Source: CAVPDG01 sp963702535
Lineage (GTDB): Bacteria > Chloroflexota > Anaerolineae > Anaerolineales > UBA4823
Length of the DNA stretch: 64,000 nucleotides
Assembly: GCA_963702535.1 (NCBI GenBank)
Contig: CAVPDG010000022.1
Location: 206,683-270,682 of the forward strand
Direction: 5' to 3'
How positions within the stretch are numbered: position 1 is the first letter of the stretch; the number at the start of each line of letters is the position of its first letter. Positions 10,123 through 18,512 of this stretch are shown one piece after another. The position numbers and the translations under genes were made by a program. The notes beneath the pieces were generated by a model. It did not search any database. It saw only the letters and a program-made list of their open reading frames with translations, and was not told the DNA's origin.

Positions 10123-10215
10123 TTGAGTAAGGAGGTCAATGGCAGAACCTGTTCTTTCGATTCTCACCGGCATACCACTCGCAGTACCAAAAACAATATT
10201 TCTAAGGAGTCTGAA

Positions 10216-11007
10216 ATGAAACACATCGCCAAAATCGCCATCATGTTGCTGGTTGTTGCCTTGTTGCTCACCGCTTGCGGGCAGAAGGCGCCGCAGAACA
10301 AGCTGGAGGAGATTAAAGCCAAGGGCAAGATCATCGTCGGAACTTCCGCCGATTACGCCCCCTTTGAGTATAAAGATGAGAACGACAACTTCGCCGGCTT
10401 TGATATGGACCTCATCCGCGAGGTCGGCAAGCGCATGGGCGTCGAGGTCGAGATCCAGGATATGGCTTTCGATACCCTGATTGCGGCAGTAGAGCAGGGC
10501 AAGGTGGACGTTGTGATCGCTTCCATGGCGCCCACGGAAGAGCGCTTGCAGAAAGTTGACTTCAGCGAGACCTATCACTACCAGAAGAACTCCTTCCTGG
10601 TGGCGCCGGATTCTACTCTCACCCTGGCGAGTCCTGAGGATGTGGCGCAGTACAAGATCGGCGTGCAGACCGGTACAACCCTGGATGACTGGGTGACCAA
10701 GAACCTGGTAGAGACCGGTAAGATGCCCGCTGAGAACGTCCAGCGCTACGAGCGCGCCGACCAATCTGTGCTCGACCTGCAAGCCGGGCGTATCGATTTT
10801 GTCTTGACCGACGCCGGACCGGCGAAGGAATATGAAAAACAGGGGCAGGCGAAGATTGCCCTCACCGCAAAATTGTTCGAGACCGGCGAGAATATCGCCT
10901 TGAAGAAGGGCGAAGCTGCCCTGAAAGCCGAGCTGGATAAGATCATCACCGCGTTGATCAGCGAAGGCTTCATCGATAATCTAGCCAAGCAGTACGAGCT
11001 GGAGTAA
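10216..11007 (+). CDS. Amino-acid ABC transporter substrate-binding lipoprotein
   Basis: Periplasmic-type solute-binding protein family 3, 263 residues, anchored as a lipoprotein: a hydrophobic signal ending LLLTAC-G (lipobox, cysteine about residue 19). The mature domain starts KGKIIVGTSADYAPFEY and contains GFDMDLIREVGKRMGVEVEI and GKVDVVIASMAPTEER, typical of binders of polar or basic amino acids. AAGGAG lies seven bases before the ATG. The cognate permeases and ATPase are at 12139-14248. Ligand identity cannot be read from sequence. Confidence 0.92.
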   Translation: MKHIAKIAIMLLVVALLLTACGQKAPQNKLEEIKAKGKIIVGTSADYAPFEYKDENDNFAGFDMDLIREVGKRMGVEVEIQDMAFDTLIAAVEQGKVDVVIASMAPTEERLQKVDFSETYHYQKNSFLVAPDSTLTLASPEDVAQYKIGVQTGTTLDDWVTKNLVETGKMPAENVQRYERADQSVLDLQAGRIDFVLTDAGPAKEYEKQGQAKIALTAKLFETGENIALKKGEAALKAELDKIITALISEGFIDNLAKQYELE

Positions 11008-11022
11008 ACCGAACGGGAAGAA

Positions 11023-11065
11023 TAACCGTATTGCGGGCGCGAGATGAGCGCCCGCATTACGGTTT
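11023..11065 (+). promoter_or_regulatory. Intra-operon hairpin (possible attenuator)
   Basis: Arms AACCGTATTGCGGGCGC and GCGCCCGCATTACGGTT pair with one mismatch around a 9-base loop (GAGATGA core). It lies between the binding-protein gene and the next enzyme gene, a place where partial termination or mRNA protection commonly keeps binding protein in excess over the membrane parts. Confidence 0.6.
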
Positions 11066-11087
11066 CCCGGCTATGTACGGAGAACTT

Positions 11088-12122
11088 ATGACCCAACCAA
11101 TTGCACCAGAAATCCTGTTCCTCAAGCAAGAAGATGTAATCAAAGCCGGCGTTCTGGACATGCCGAAGACGATCGCCGATGTTGAGCAGGTCTTTAAGAT
11201 GTATGCCGATGGCGAGATCAAGCAGCCGGTGAAGACCTTGATGGAGTTCCCTGATCCCATCACCGGCGATCGCGGCCGGCTGGTCGTCTCGATGCCCGTT
11301 TACCTGGGCGGTGATATCCATCGCGCCGGCGTCAAGTGGGCGGCTGAGTCGCTTGCCAACGCCCGGAATGGTGATCTGCCTTACGGCATCGATGTGGTCA
11401 TCCTCCACGACCTGGATCACGCCCACCCGGTAGCCATCATGGATGGCACCATTATCACAGCCATGCGCACATCAGCCGCTTCCGGTGTGGCGGCAAAGTA
11501 CCTCGCCAACCTCGATTCAAAAGTCGCCGGGATGGTCGGCGCGGGCGTGATCGGGCGCACGGCGGTAGAGACGTACCTGTGCGTCTTCCCCAATCTCCAG
11601 GAGATCCGCATGTACGATCTCGATCGCAAGAAGTCGGAAGCTTTGGCTGCCGATTATCGTGACCGGGTCGAGATTCGCGTCGTCGACAGCGCTCGCGAGG
11701 CTGTTGAGGGCGCTGAGGTGCTTGCCACTCAAACCACCACCCGTAGACACTTCTTGCAGCGCGAGTGGCTCGCCCACAGCAACTTCTACGCCCAGATGGG
11801 CTCCAATGAGGCTGAAGAAGAAGAGATCTTAAAAGCCGATGTACTGGTGGTGGACGACTGGGCGCCTATCAAGCACTACGCCCCCGGATACTTTGCCCGC
11901 ATGGTCGAGGATGGTCGCCTGAAAGAGGACCGTATCCTCGAGCTAAAGGATATCGTGGCAGGCAAAATCAAGGGTCGTACCTCCCCAGGGCAGCACATCC
12001 TGTTCAAATCCATGGGGATGGGCAGCGAAGATTTGATCGTAGCCCAACGCATTTACGAGACTGCTAAGGCAATGGGTATCGGACAAACGCTCCATTTGTG
12101 GGATAATCCACTCTGGCTATGA
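11088..12122 (+). CDS. Ornithine cyclodeaminase / mu-crystallin family enzyme
   Basis: NAD(P)-dependent enzyme of the OCD/mu-crystallin family (ornithine cyclodeaminase, ketimine reductase or alanine dehydrogenase type), 344 residues. The N-terminal substrate domain has FLKQEDVIKAGVLDMPKTI and the basic-residue strand GVKWAAESLANA; the Rossmann part has GMVGAGVIGRTAVETYL around residue 147 followed by the acidic strand end IRMYDLDRKK. Start ATG 11088 has CGGAG six bases upstream. Its place between transporter genes suggests action on the imported amino acid; which family reaction it runs is open. Confidence 0.82.
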   Translation: MTQPIAPEILFLKQEDVIKAGVLDMPKTIADVEQVFKMYADGEIKQPVKTLMEFPDPITGDRGRLVVSMPVYLGGDIHRAGVKWAAESLANARNGDLPYGIDVVILHDLDHAHPVAIMDGTIITAMRTSAASGVAAKYLANLDSKVAGMVGAGVIGRTAVETYLCVFPNLQEIRMYDLDRKKSEALAADYRDRVEIRVVDSAREAVEGAEVLATQTTTRRHFLQREWLAHSNFYAQMGSNEAEEEEILKADVLVVDDWAPIKHYAPGYFARMVEDGRLKEDRILELKDIVAGKIKGRTSPGQHILFKSMGMGSEDLIVAQRIYETAKAMGIGQTLHLWDNPLWL

Positions 12123-12138
12123 CCTCTCTGGGGAGCGC

Positions 12139-13542
12139 GTGATCGTGCAAGAGATCTTCACCGGGCTTATTCCTTACCTTTTGCTCGGTCTGCAAGTAAC
12201 GCTTGCTGTCACGTTCATCGCGCTCTCCATTGGTTTTGTCCTCGGCTTAGGGATGGCGATTCTCCGGGTTTATGGGGGTAAATATACATCGCGACTGATT
12301 GCGGTTTATACCCTGGTGATCCGGGCGCTGCCGCATATCTTGATGCTCCTGATCGTCTTTTTTGTGATCGCCAGTATCATCAATCTCACCGCCTTCTGGG
12401 CGGGCTCCCTTTCGCTGGCTGTTATCAGCAGCGCCTATCAGGCAGAGATCTTTCGCGGCGCCCTGCAATCGATCAACCCCGGGCAGATGATGGCGGCGCG
12501 CACGCTGGGCATGACCCGCTCGCAGGCTATTCTGCATATCATCCTCCCCCAGGCATTGCGCGTGGCGATACCCGCCTGGTCTAACGAAGCTGCTATCATC
12601 GTCAAAGATTCATCCCTGGTTTATGTATTGGGCGTTGCCGAGCTCTTGCGCCGGGCTCAGTTCTACAGCGCCAGGACCTATCAGCCGTTCACGGCTTTCA
12701 TTGCTGTTGCGATCATTTACTTCATATTAACCTTCTTGACCAACCGCGGCTTAGGCGCCCTGGAGCGCAAGCTGAAATCCCAGGTGTGTAAGCGATTAGG
12801 GATGCATATGGCTGATCCGATCATCAAACTCGAGAATATCCACAAAGCTTACGGTAAGGATGAGATCCTGAAAGGCATCTCGCTGGATATCCAGGAGCGC
12901 GAGGTGGTGGTGATCATTGGTCCCAGCGGGACCGGGAAAAGCACCCTGTTACGCTGCATCAACCTGCTGACTGTTCCCGACCAGGGCAAGGTCTGGGTGG
13001 ATGGCGTGGATATCACCGATCCCAAGATCGATATCAACAAAGCTCGGCGCCACCTGGGCTTCGTATTTCAGGACTTCAACCTGTTCAACCACCTGACCGC
13101 GCTGGGAAATGTGACCATCGGCTTGAAGCTGGTGTTGGGGATGAAGTCTCAAGAGGCAAAAGAAAAAGGCTTGATGGAGCTTCGCCGCGTCGGTCTTGAG
13201 GAAAAAGCAGGCCTGTATCCCGGGCAGCTCTCCGGCGGGCAGAAGCAGCGCGTGGCGATCGCCCGCGCCCTGGCGATGGACCCGCGCGTCATGCTCTTCG
13301 ATGAGCCGACCTCCGCCCTCGATCCCGAACTGATCGGTGAGGTGCTGGAGGTGATGCAGAAACTAGCCCGGGAAGGCATGACCATGATCTGCGTGACGCA
13401 CGAGATGGGTTTTGCGCGCGAGGTGGCGTCGCGCATTGTTTTCATGGAGCGCGGCGTGGTGGTGGAGGAGGGCTCGCCGCAGCAGATGTTCACGCAGCCT
13501 CAGTTCGACCGTACCCGGGAATTCTTGGGGAAGATCAGGTAG
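12139..13542 (+). CDS. Amino-acid ABC transporter permease-ATPase in one frame
   Basis: One uninterrupted frame of 467 codons carries a HisM/GlnP-type permease (residues 1-218, with the EAA loop NPGQMMAARTLGMTRSQAIL) followed by a GlnQ-type ATPase (from residue 224). The ATPase has Walker A GPSGTGKST, signature LSGGQKQRVAIARAL and Walker B VMLFDEPTSALDPE. An in-frame ATG at 12808 (MADPIIKLENIHKAYG) with an AGGGA stretch just upstream could be a separate ATPase start, so the fusion may be real or the product of a lost stop codon. GTG 12139 or GTG 12145 (GGGAG nine bases upstream) is the start. Confidence 0.85.
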   Translation: MIVQEIFTGLIPYLLLGLQVTLAVTFIALSIGFVLGLGMAILRVYGGKYTSRLIAVYTLVIRALPHILMLLIVFFVIASIINLTAFWAGSLSLAVISSAYQAEIFRGALQSINPGQMMAARTLGMTRSQAILHIILPQALRVAIPAWSNEAAIIVKDSSLVYVLGVAELLRRAQFYSARTYQPFTAFIAVAIIYFILTFLTNRGLGALERKLKSQVCKRLGMHMADPIIKLENIHKAYGKDEILKGISLDIQEREVVVIIGPSGTGKSTLLRCINLLTVPDQGKVWVDGVDITDPKIDINKARRHLGFVFQDFNLFNHLTALGNVTIGLKLVLGMKSQEAKEKGLMELRRVGLEEKAGLYPGQLSGGQKQRVAIARALAMDPRVMLFDEPTSALDPELIGEVLEVMQKLAREGMTMICVTHEMGFAREVASRIVFMERGVVVEEGSPQQMFTQPQFDRTREFLGKIR

Positions 13543-13567
13543 CCGCCCGCGGAGTCGGGTTGAAGCG

Positions 13568-14248
13568 ATGGAAAGCTATCTTTCCTTCCTGCAAATAGCC
13601 ATTCCGGAGCTCCTGGTAGGGACGGTGATCACGCTGGAGATCACCTTTGTTGCCCTGATGGTTGGCTTGTTGTTAGGCGTTCCGCTTGCCCTGGCTCGCG
13701 TGTATGGCGGCAGAGGCCTCTCCTGGGCTTCCACCATCTATACAGAGATCTTCCGTGGCACGCCGGTGCTGGTGCAGCTATTCATCATCTATTACGGCTT
13801 GCCGCAGTTTGGAATTACCCTGCCGGCTTACCTGGCTGCATTCGTTACGCTGGGTTTGAACAGCGCTGCTTACCAGGCAGAATATTTTCGCGGCGCCATC
13901 CAATCGATCAGCAGCGGGCAGATGATGGCTGCCCAATCGCTGGGCATGAGCAAGCTGAAAGCGGTGTTGTTCGTCATCGTCCCCCAGGCGTTTCGCCTGG
14001 CGCTGCCCTCCTGGTCGAATGAAGCGGTCTCCCTGGTCAAAGTCACTTCGATTGTCTACCTGATCGCCGTGCCCGACCTGATGACCAAAGCCAAGATACT
14101 CTCCAGCCGCTTTTTCAATCCCATGGAGACCTACCTGACGGCGGCGGTTTTTTACCTGGTCATCATCGGCATCGCCAGTTTGGCGCTGAATACCATCGAA
14201 AAGCGCTCGCGTATTCCCGGTCTGGAGATGGAGCAGGATGCACGTTAA
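13568..14248 (+). CDS. Amino-acid ABC transporter permease (second subunit)
   Basis: HisM/GlnP-type inner membrane permease, 226 residues, with about five transmembrane helices. It has ITLEITFVALMVGLLLGVPL at the N-terminus and the cytoplasmic EAA loop (SSGQMMAAQSLGMSKLKAVL) that docks on the ATPase. It starts 25 bases after the ATPase gene and its last 11 bases overlap the start of the next gene, a sign of translational coupling. With the first permease it would form the heterodimeric channel. Confidence 0.9.
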   Translation: MESYLSFLQIAIPELLVGTVITLEITFVALMVGLLLGVPLALARVYGGRGLSWASTIYTEIFRGTPVLVQLFIIYYGLPQFGITLPAYLAAFVTLGLNSAAYQAEYFRGAIQSISSGQMMAAQSLGMSKLKAVLFVIVPQAFRLALPSWSNEAVSLVKVTSIVYLIAVPDLMTKAKILSSRFFNPMETYLTAAVFYLVIIGIASLALNTIEKRSRIPGLEMEQDAR

Positions 14249-15341
14249 AATTGCTGTTCTGGGCGCCGGCAATGGGGGTCAAGCCCTTGCCGGTTATCTC
14301 GCCTGGCTGGGTTATGAAGTTCGCCTGTACGACGCCTTTCAAGAAGTGATAACGCTCATTGATGCGCACGGCGGCATACAGCTCGAAGGTGAGACCACCT
14401 GCTTTGGCAAGCTGGCGTTAGCCAGCACCGATATCGCCCGTGTCCTGGCTGGCGCTGACCTGGTTATGGTGGTCAATCCATCCATTTACCATCGCCAGAT
14501 CGCCGGGCATTGCGCCCCCTATCTGCAGCCAGACCAGGTGATATTCCTGCATCCGGGTGGCACTTTTGGCGCGCTTGCCTTCAAACAGGCATTGCGGGAG
14601 CATGGCTGTACCCTGGACATTCCTATTGCCGAGAGCAGCTCCCTGATCTACGCCTGCCGGGCATTAGAACCGGGAAAAGTATTGATCGGAGGGAAGAAGG
14701 ACCGGCTGCTGGTATCCACGCTCCCCAATTCCGCCAATGAGCAAGTGCGCTCGTTCCTCCTGCCTGCCTTCCCCGAGATCCAGATGGCGCGCAACGTCCT
14801 GGTGACCAGCTTCGATAATACCAATCCCATCTTTCATCCGGCGCCTACCTTGTTGAGTACTTCCTGGATCGAGTCGGGCAAGGACTTTCTATACTATTAT
14901 GAAGGCATCAGCGAGACGATCGGCAGGTTTATCGTCGGTATGGACCAGGAGCGGCTGGCGATCGGGAAAGCGATGGGGCTGCAGTACGGCACGGAGATCA
15001 TCGACGTTTTCACCCAATACCAGGTGGAGTACCACACGAGCGGCGAGAGCATATCCGCTGTCGTCCGGCATGTCCCGGCGTATGCCGCCATTTACGGTCC
15101 CAAAACGCTGAAAACCCGCTATATTTATGAGGATGTGCCCATGGGACTGGTGCCGCTGGTCTCATTGGGCAAAGCCGTGAGTTGCTCAACGGAAAAGATG
15201 GAGCTGACCATTCACCTGGCTGAGCAGTTATTGGGCGAGGATTTCGTCGGCGCAGGCAGGAACCTTGCCACCCTGGGCTTGCAGGGCTTGTCTGTCGCTC
15301 AGATCGTCCGCTTCGCCGAAAGCGGGCGCAAGGATGCTTGA
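14238..15341 (+). CDS. NAD(P)-octopine/nopaline dehydrogenase-family enzyme
   Basis: Protein of 367 residues with an N-terminal Rossmann domain (KIAVLGAGNGGQALAGYLAW) and the C-terminal opine dehydrogenase domain; the family segment SFDNTNPIFHPAPTLLSTSW with its conserved histidine is at about residue 193. Such enzymes reversibly join or split an amino acid and a 2-oxo acid. The start overlaps the permease stop by 11 bases, tying it to the transporter operon, so a catabolic role on an imported opine or N-alkylated amino acid is likely. Substrate specificity cannot be read. Confidence 0.83.
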   Translation: MHVKIAVLGAGNGGQALAGYLAWLGYEVRLYDAFQEVITLIDAHGGIQLEGETTCFGKLALASTDIARVLAGADLVMVVNPSIYHRQIAGHCAPYLQPDQVIFLHPGGTFGALAFKQALREHGCTLDIPIAESSSLIYACRALEPGKVLIGGKKDRLLVSTLPNSANEQVRSFLLPAFPEIQMARNVLVTSFDNTNPIFHPAPTLLSTSWIESGKDFLYYYEGISETIGRFIVGMDQERLAIGKAMGLQYGTEIIDVFTQYQVEYHTSGESISAVVRHVPAYAAIYGPKTLKTRYIYEDVPMGLVPLVSLGKAVSCSTEKMELTIHLAEQLLGEDFVGAGRNLATLGLQGLSVAQIVRFAESGRKDA

Positions 15342-15439
15342 GCGCCTCATTTTGCCGGGCGGACGGTTGCATCCTCTCCTAAAGGCTGGTATGCTTAAGC
15401 CTGGGGCGCATCACAAATTCTCTACAGGCGAGTAGTGCT

Positions 15440-16139
15440 ATGTATCTGGCGATCGAAGGAGTCATCGGTGTAGGCAAGACCACGCTGGCGCGCTTGCTCC
15501 AGCCGGTTTTCCAGGCAGAGCTGTTGCTGGAAGTGTTTGAGGAGAACCCGTTCCTGTCGGATTTCTATTCTGACCGGCAGCGCTACGCTTTCCAGACCCA
15601 GATCTTTTTCCTGCTCAGCCGCTATCACCAGCAGCGCAGGGCTGTGCCAGAAGTGCTCGAGCGGGGCGCTAACCTGATCGCCGACTACACCTTCGAAAAA
15701 GACGCCCTGTTTGCCAGCATCAACCTGAAGGGCGATGAGCTGGAGATGTATTACCGCGTCCACGAAGCCCTGGCAGAAAAGATCCCTCTGCCGGACCTGA
15801 TCCTCTACCTGCGCGCCTCAACAGATACCGCCATGCAGCGTATCGCCCTGCGCGACCGCTCCTATGAGCGTAATATGGAGCGGAGCTATATCGCCGAGGT
15901 AAACCAGGCGTATGAAGTTGTTCTTTATGGGCGCCCGCAACAGCCTGGGTGAGCAGCGTGTGCCGGTGTTAGCGATCGATACCAATAATCTGGACTACGT
16001 CCGCCATCCGGAAAGTTTGAAGCTGGTCGAGAATCGCATCCGCCAGGTGCTCAAGCTATCGCCTTTTCAAGCGGAGCTGCCCATCCAGACCGCTGCGGAA
16101 GGGGAGGGGATGGGAGAGCGCCGGGAGATGGGTTATTAA
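15440..16139 (+). CDS. Deoxynucleoside kinase (frameshifted)
   Basis: dCK/dGK-family kinase of the salvage pathway. Walker A IEGVIGVGKTTLARLL is at residues 5-20, the DRS-type motif appears as LRDRSYERNMERSYIAEVN near residue 140, and after an indel in 15910-15955 the chain continues EQRVPVLAIDTNNLDYV. About 233 residues in total, with a C-terminal tail longer than usual (LPIQTAAEGEGMGERRE). Deoxyadenosine or deoxyguanosine is the commonest substrate in this branch, not proven here. Confidence 0.82.
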
Positions 16140-16142
16140 TCT

Positions 16143-17151
16143 ATGCGCATTAATCGTGACACCCTGCTCGGTATAGCTCAGGACACGGTTGCCCGGCGTG
16201 TGCGCCAGGAGCGCGGTATCCTCTCGGCGTACCTGTGCGGCAGCCTGCTGGGCGAGAATTTCCTGCTGGGCGGCGCGGCGGATATCGACCTCGTCTTCAT
16301 CCATATTGATCCACCTGCTATCGAGCGCGAGGTCCTGCGCCTGACGGATGAAGTCCACCTGGATATTGCCCATTACGCCCAGAAAGATTTTCGCGAGCCG
16401 CGCCGCCTGCGGCAGCACGCCTGGCTCGGTCCAACCATCTTCTCCTGCCCGCGTGATGCATGACCCGCAGCATTTCATGGATTTCACCCAGGCGAGTGTG
16501 CGCGGCCAGTTCGAGCGTCCCGATCACGTTTTGGAGCGCGCTCGCCCGCAGCTCGACCACGCCCGCCAGATCTGGTCGGGCTTGGCGGAGTAAGGCTTCA
16601 GCTTCTGCCGGGCAGCCGGAATTGACTCTGTACCTGAAAGCCATCGAGCACGCTGCCAATGCGGTTGCCTGCCTGAGCGGTCCCCCACTCACGGAGCGGC
16701 GCTTCCTGCTCGGCTTCTCCGAGCGCGCTGCCGCAGCCAAACATCCCGGTTTGTTTCCGGGGCTGCTGGGTATGCTGGGCGCTTCCCATGCGAGCCAGGA
16801 AGCACTGCGCTTGTGGCTGCCGCAGTGGGATGAAACCTTCGCCGCATTACCTGAGGCGCAGCGACCGGTGCATCTGCAGCCAGCCCGCCATGCATATTAC
16901 CTGCACGCTTTCCGCTCGCTTGTGGAAGGTGCCCAGCCACAGGCTGTCTTGTGGCCGCTCCTGCGCACCTGGACGCGGATGGTCTCAGTGCTGCCTGTGG
17001 AAAGTCCTGTGCGGAAGGCGCCTGGCTATCCGCCTGCCAGGAGCTCAACCTGGTAGGCGATGCCTTCTCCGAGCGTGTGGCAGCGCTGGATGCGTACCTC
17101 GATACGGTGGATGAAACCCTGGATGATTGGGCGCGCCGTAACGGTGTTTGA
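16143..17151 (+). CDS. Nucleotidyltransferase-fold protein (three frameshifts)
   Basis: Starting four bases after the deoxynucleoside kinase, the N-terminal domain shows the polymerase-beta-like signature CGSLLGENFLLGGAADIDL (GS followed by DxD), which binds NTP and metal. The chain must be rebuilt across indels near 16440-16455, 16590-16600 and about 17000; the pieces are RVMHDPQHFMDF, then LTLYLKAIEHAANAVACLSG and finally LVGDAFSERVAALDAY. The C-terminal two thirds are helical and resemble the substrate-binding region of minimal nucleotidyltransferases. Substrate unknown. Confidence 0.6.
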
Positions 17152-17158
17152 TCGCAAC

Positions 17159-17174
17159 TGTTTCACGTGAAACA
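17159..17174. promoter_or_regulatory. parS chromosome-partitioning site
   Basis: The 16-mer TGTTTCACGTGAAACA is a perfect palindrome and matches the ParB-binding parS consensus TGTTNCACGTGAAACA at every fixed position. It lies in the 26-base gap between a gene stop (17151) and a terminator hairpin. parS sites cluster near the replication origin in most bacteria. Confidence 0.88.
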
Positions 17175-17177
17175 AAA

Positions 17178-17216
17178 CAAAGATGCTGGCGCTTTACTGC
17201 CAGCATCTTTGTTTTT
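17178..17216. terminator. Rho-independent terminator
   Basis: Perfect 13-bp stem CAAAGATGCTGGC / GCCAGCATCTTTG with an 8-base loop, followed by GTTTTT on the plus strand and by an A/T-rich tract on the other. It separates the convergent nucleotidyltransferase-like and CPBP genes. Confidence 0.88.
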
Positions 17217-17228
17217 CCTTTCTGAGCG

Positions 17229-18167
17229 TTAGGACTTGAGGGGTTCCATGTGCAGCACAGCCTCGTCTGTTGCTGCTTCACCCTGCTCCGTTGCCCATCC
17301 CTTTGGCTGCGTGACAGGCAGGCGTCGCGTCAGGGCGAGCCACCCGACAAAAAGCGCCAGAGGGATCCAGCCGACTGGGCTGGCGAGCGTTCCGGTGTAG
17401 GTGATATCGATACCGGTAAAAAACAGCACCGGCAACCCGGCTACCGCGTTCAGCGTGCCATGACCCAGGGCTGGCGCCCAGGGGCTGCCTGTGCGGAGAT
17501 ACAGCCAGGATAGGATAGCTCCCATTAATACCGTGAAGACGATCATCATCAGTACACCAAGAATAGGCTGGCTGGGGTAGTTGTGCCCCTGCAGGATGGC
17601 GGGAGCGTGCCAAATTCCCCAGATCACTCCGCTCAGCAGGATGGCGCGCCACTGCCCGAGTGGCAGCAGGCTGGGCAGCAAGAAGCCGCGCCAGCCCAGC
17701 TCTTCACCCAGGGCGAAAACCGTGTTCAATAGCGGCGCCAGGGTAATGCTGAAGGCGATCTGGATGATCACAATCAACCCGGTTGGCAATGCCGAGCCGC
17801 TTGGTGCGGCTGCCATGGCCTGTCTGAAGGCAGGGAAGCTCAGGTCAAGCGCGCCTGGCGTGAAAAGGTATGTGAGCACACCGGTGGCGAGCGTCAGCCC
17901 GATCGGCAGTAGCCACGCCCACAGGTAGGCGCGCTTCTCGCCCAGGCGTCTCAACCCTAAAGCCCCCAGGGGTTTTTTCATTACAAATCGCATGACAACG
18001 AGGGCCGCGATACCCGGCGCCCACATTGCCGCGCTCCAGCATACCAAGGTAACGATCTGGCGGGTCGTTGTTCCCGGCGCCCCGGCTGCAAGCGGCAGCA
18101 GGAACAGGGTCCAAGCCAGGACAAACGATATCCCAATGAACCAAATGAGAGGCTTGCGTTGTAGCAT
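17229..18167 (-). CDS. CPBP-family intramembrane metalloprotease
   Basis: Polytopic membrane protein of 312 residues of the CAAX protease/bacteriocin-processing (Abi) family. The three catalytic motifs are visible: EELGWRGFLLP (EExxxR), GVIWGIWHAP and the late histidine/asparagine motif GHGTLNAVAGL. About eight hydrophobic segments are present. ATG 18167 is preferred over 18176 because AAGGA sits eight bases before it. A dispersed hairpin repeat (18198-18228) lies in its leader. Target protein unknown. Confidence 0.88.
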   Translation of the reverse strand: MLQRKPLIWFIGISFVLAWTLFLLPLAAGAPGTTTRQIVTLVCWSAAMWAPGIAALVVMRFVMKKPLGALGLRRLGEKRAYLWAWLLPIGLTLATGVLTYLFTPGALDLSFPAFRQAMAAAPSGSALPTGLIVIIQIAFSITLAPLLNTVFALGEELGWRGFLLPSLLPLGQWRAILLSGVIWGIWHAPAILQGHNYPSQPILGVLMMIVFTVLMGAILSWLYLRTGSPWAPALGHGTLNAVAGLPVLFFTGIDITYTGTLASPVGWIPLALFVGWLALTRRLPVTQPKGWATEQGEAATDEAVLHMEPLKS

Positions 18168-18197
18168 GAGAAACATCCTTAACGTGATGAATTTTTA

Positions 18198-18228
18198 GGG
18201 TGACAGTCACCGCAGGTGACTGTCACCC
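18198..18228. repeat. Dispersed hairpin repeat, copy 1
   Basis: Arms GGGTGACAGTCACC and GGTGACTGTCACCC pair perfectly around GCA. The core TGACAGTCACC/GGTGACTGTCA recurs at 47740-47770. Here it lies 30 bases upstream of the start codon of the CPBP protease gene. Confidence 0.8.
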
Positions 18229-18287
18229 GTTAGCGGTTTGCGTAGCCCATCCAGAACGAGCAGCTTTTTGCAGCGTGAGTATATTGA

Positions 18288-18506
18288 TTAATCGCCTACC
18301 CAGGTGCGCTGGCGACGGGTGGAGGATGTCAGTGGGCGCCGCGCCACAAACGTGATCTTGCTGCTGTTATGCGCCGGGAAGCTGGATACCACTTCCCACC
18401 CCTCCTGCCCGGCCTCGTTCAACGTTGCCTCCATCTGCTCGTCGCTCGGCGCGCTCCAAAAGCTGCCCACGCTGAACACGTGGTACTCCCACTCCAACTT
18501 TTCCAT
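18288..18506 (-). CDS. Small DUF4177-like protein
   Basis: A 72-residue protein with the short pattern WEYHVFSVGSFW ... LNEAGQEGWEVVSSFPA, characteristic of DUF4177, a family of unknown function often encoded beside membrane or stress genes. It follows the slipin gene by six bases on the same strand and probably shares its mRNA. The basic tail RRPLTSSTRRQRTW is not part of the domain. No catalytic role is suggested. Confidence 0.72.
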   Translation of the reverse strand: MEKLEWEYHVFSVGSFWSAPSDEQMEATLNEAGQEGWEVVSSFPAHNSSKITFVARRPLTSSTRRQRTWVGD

Positions 18507-18512
18507 AGTCGC

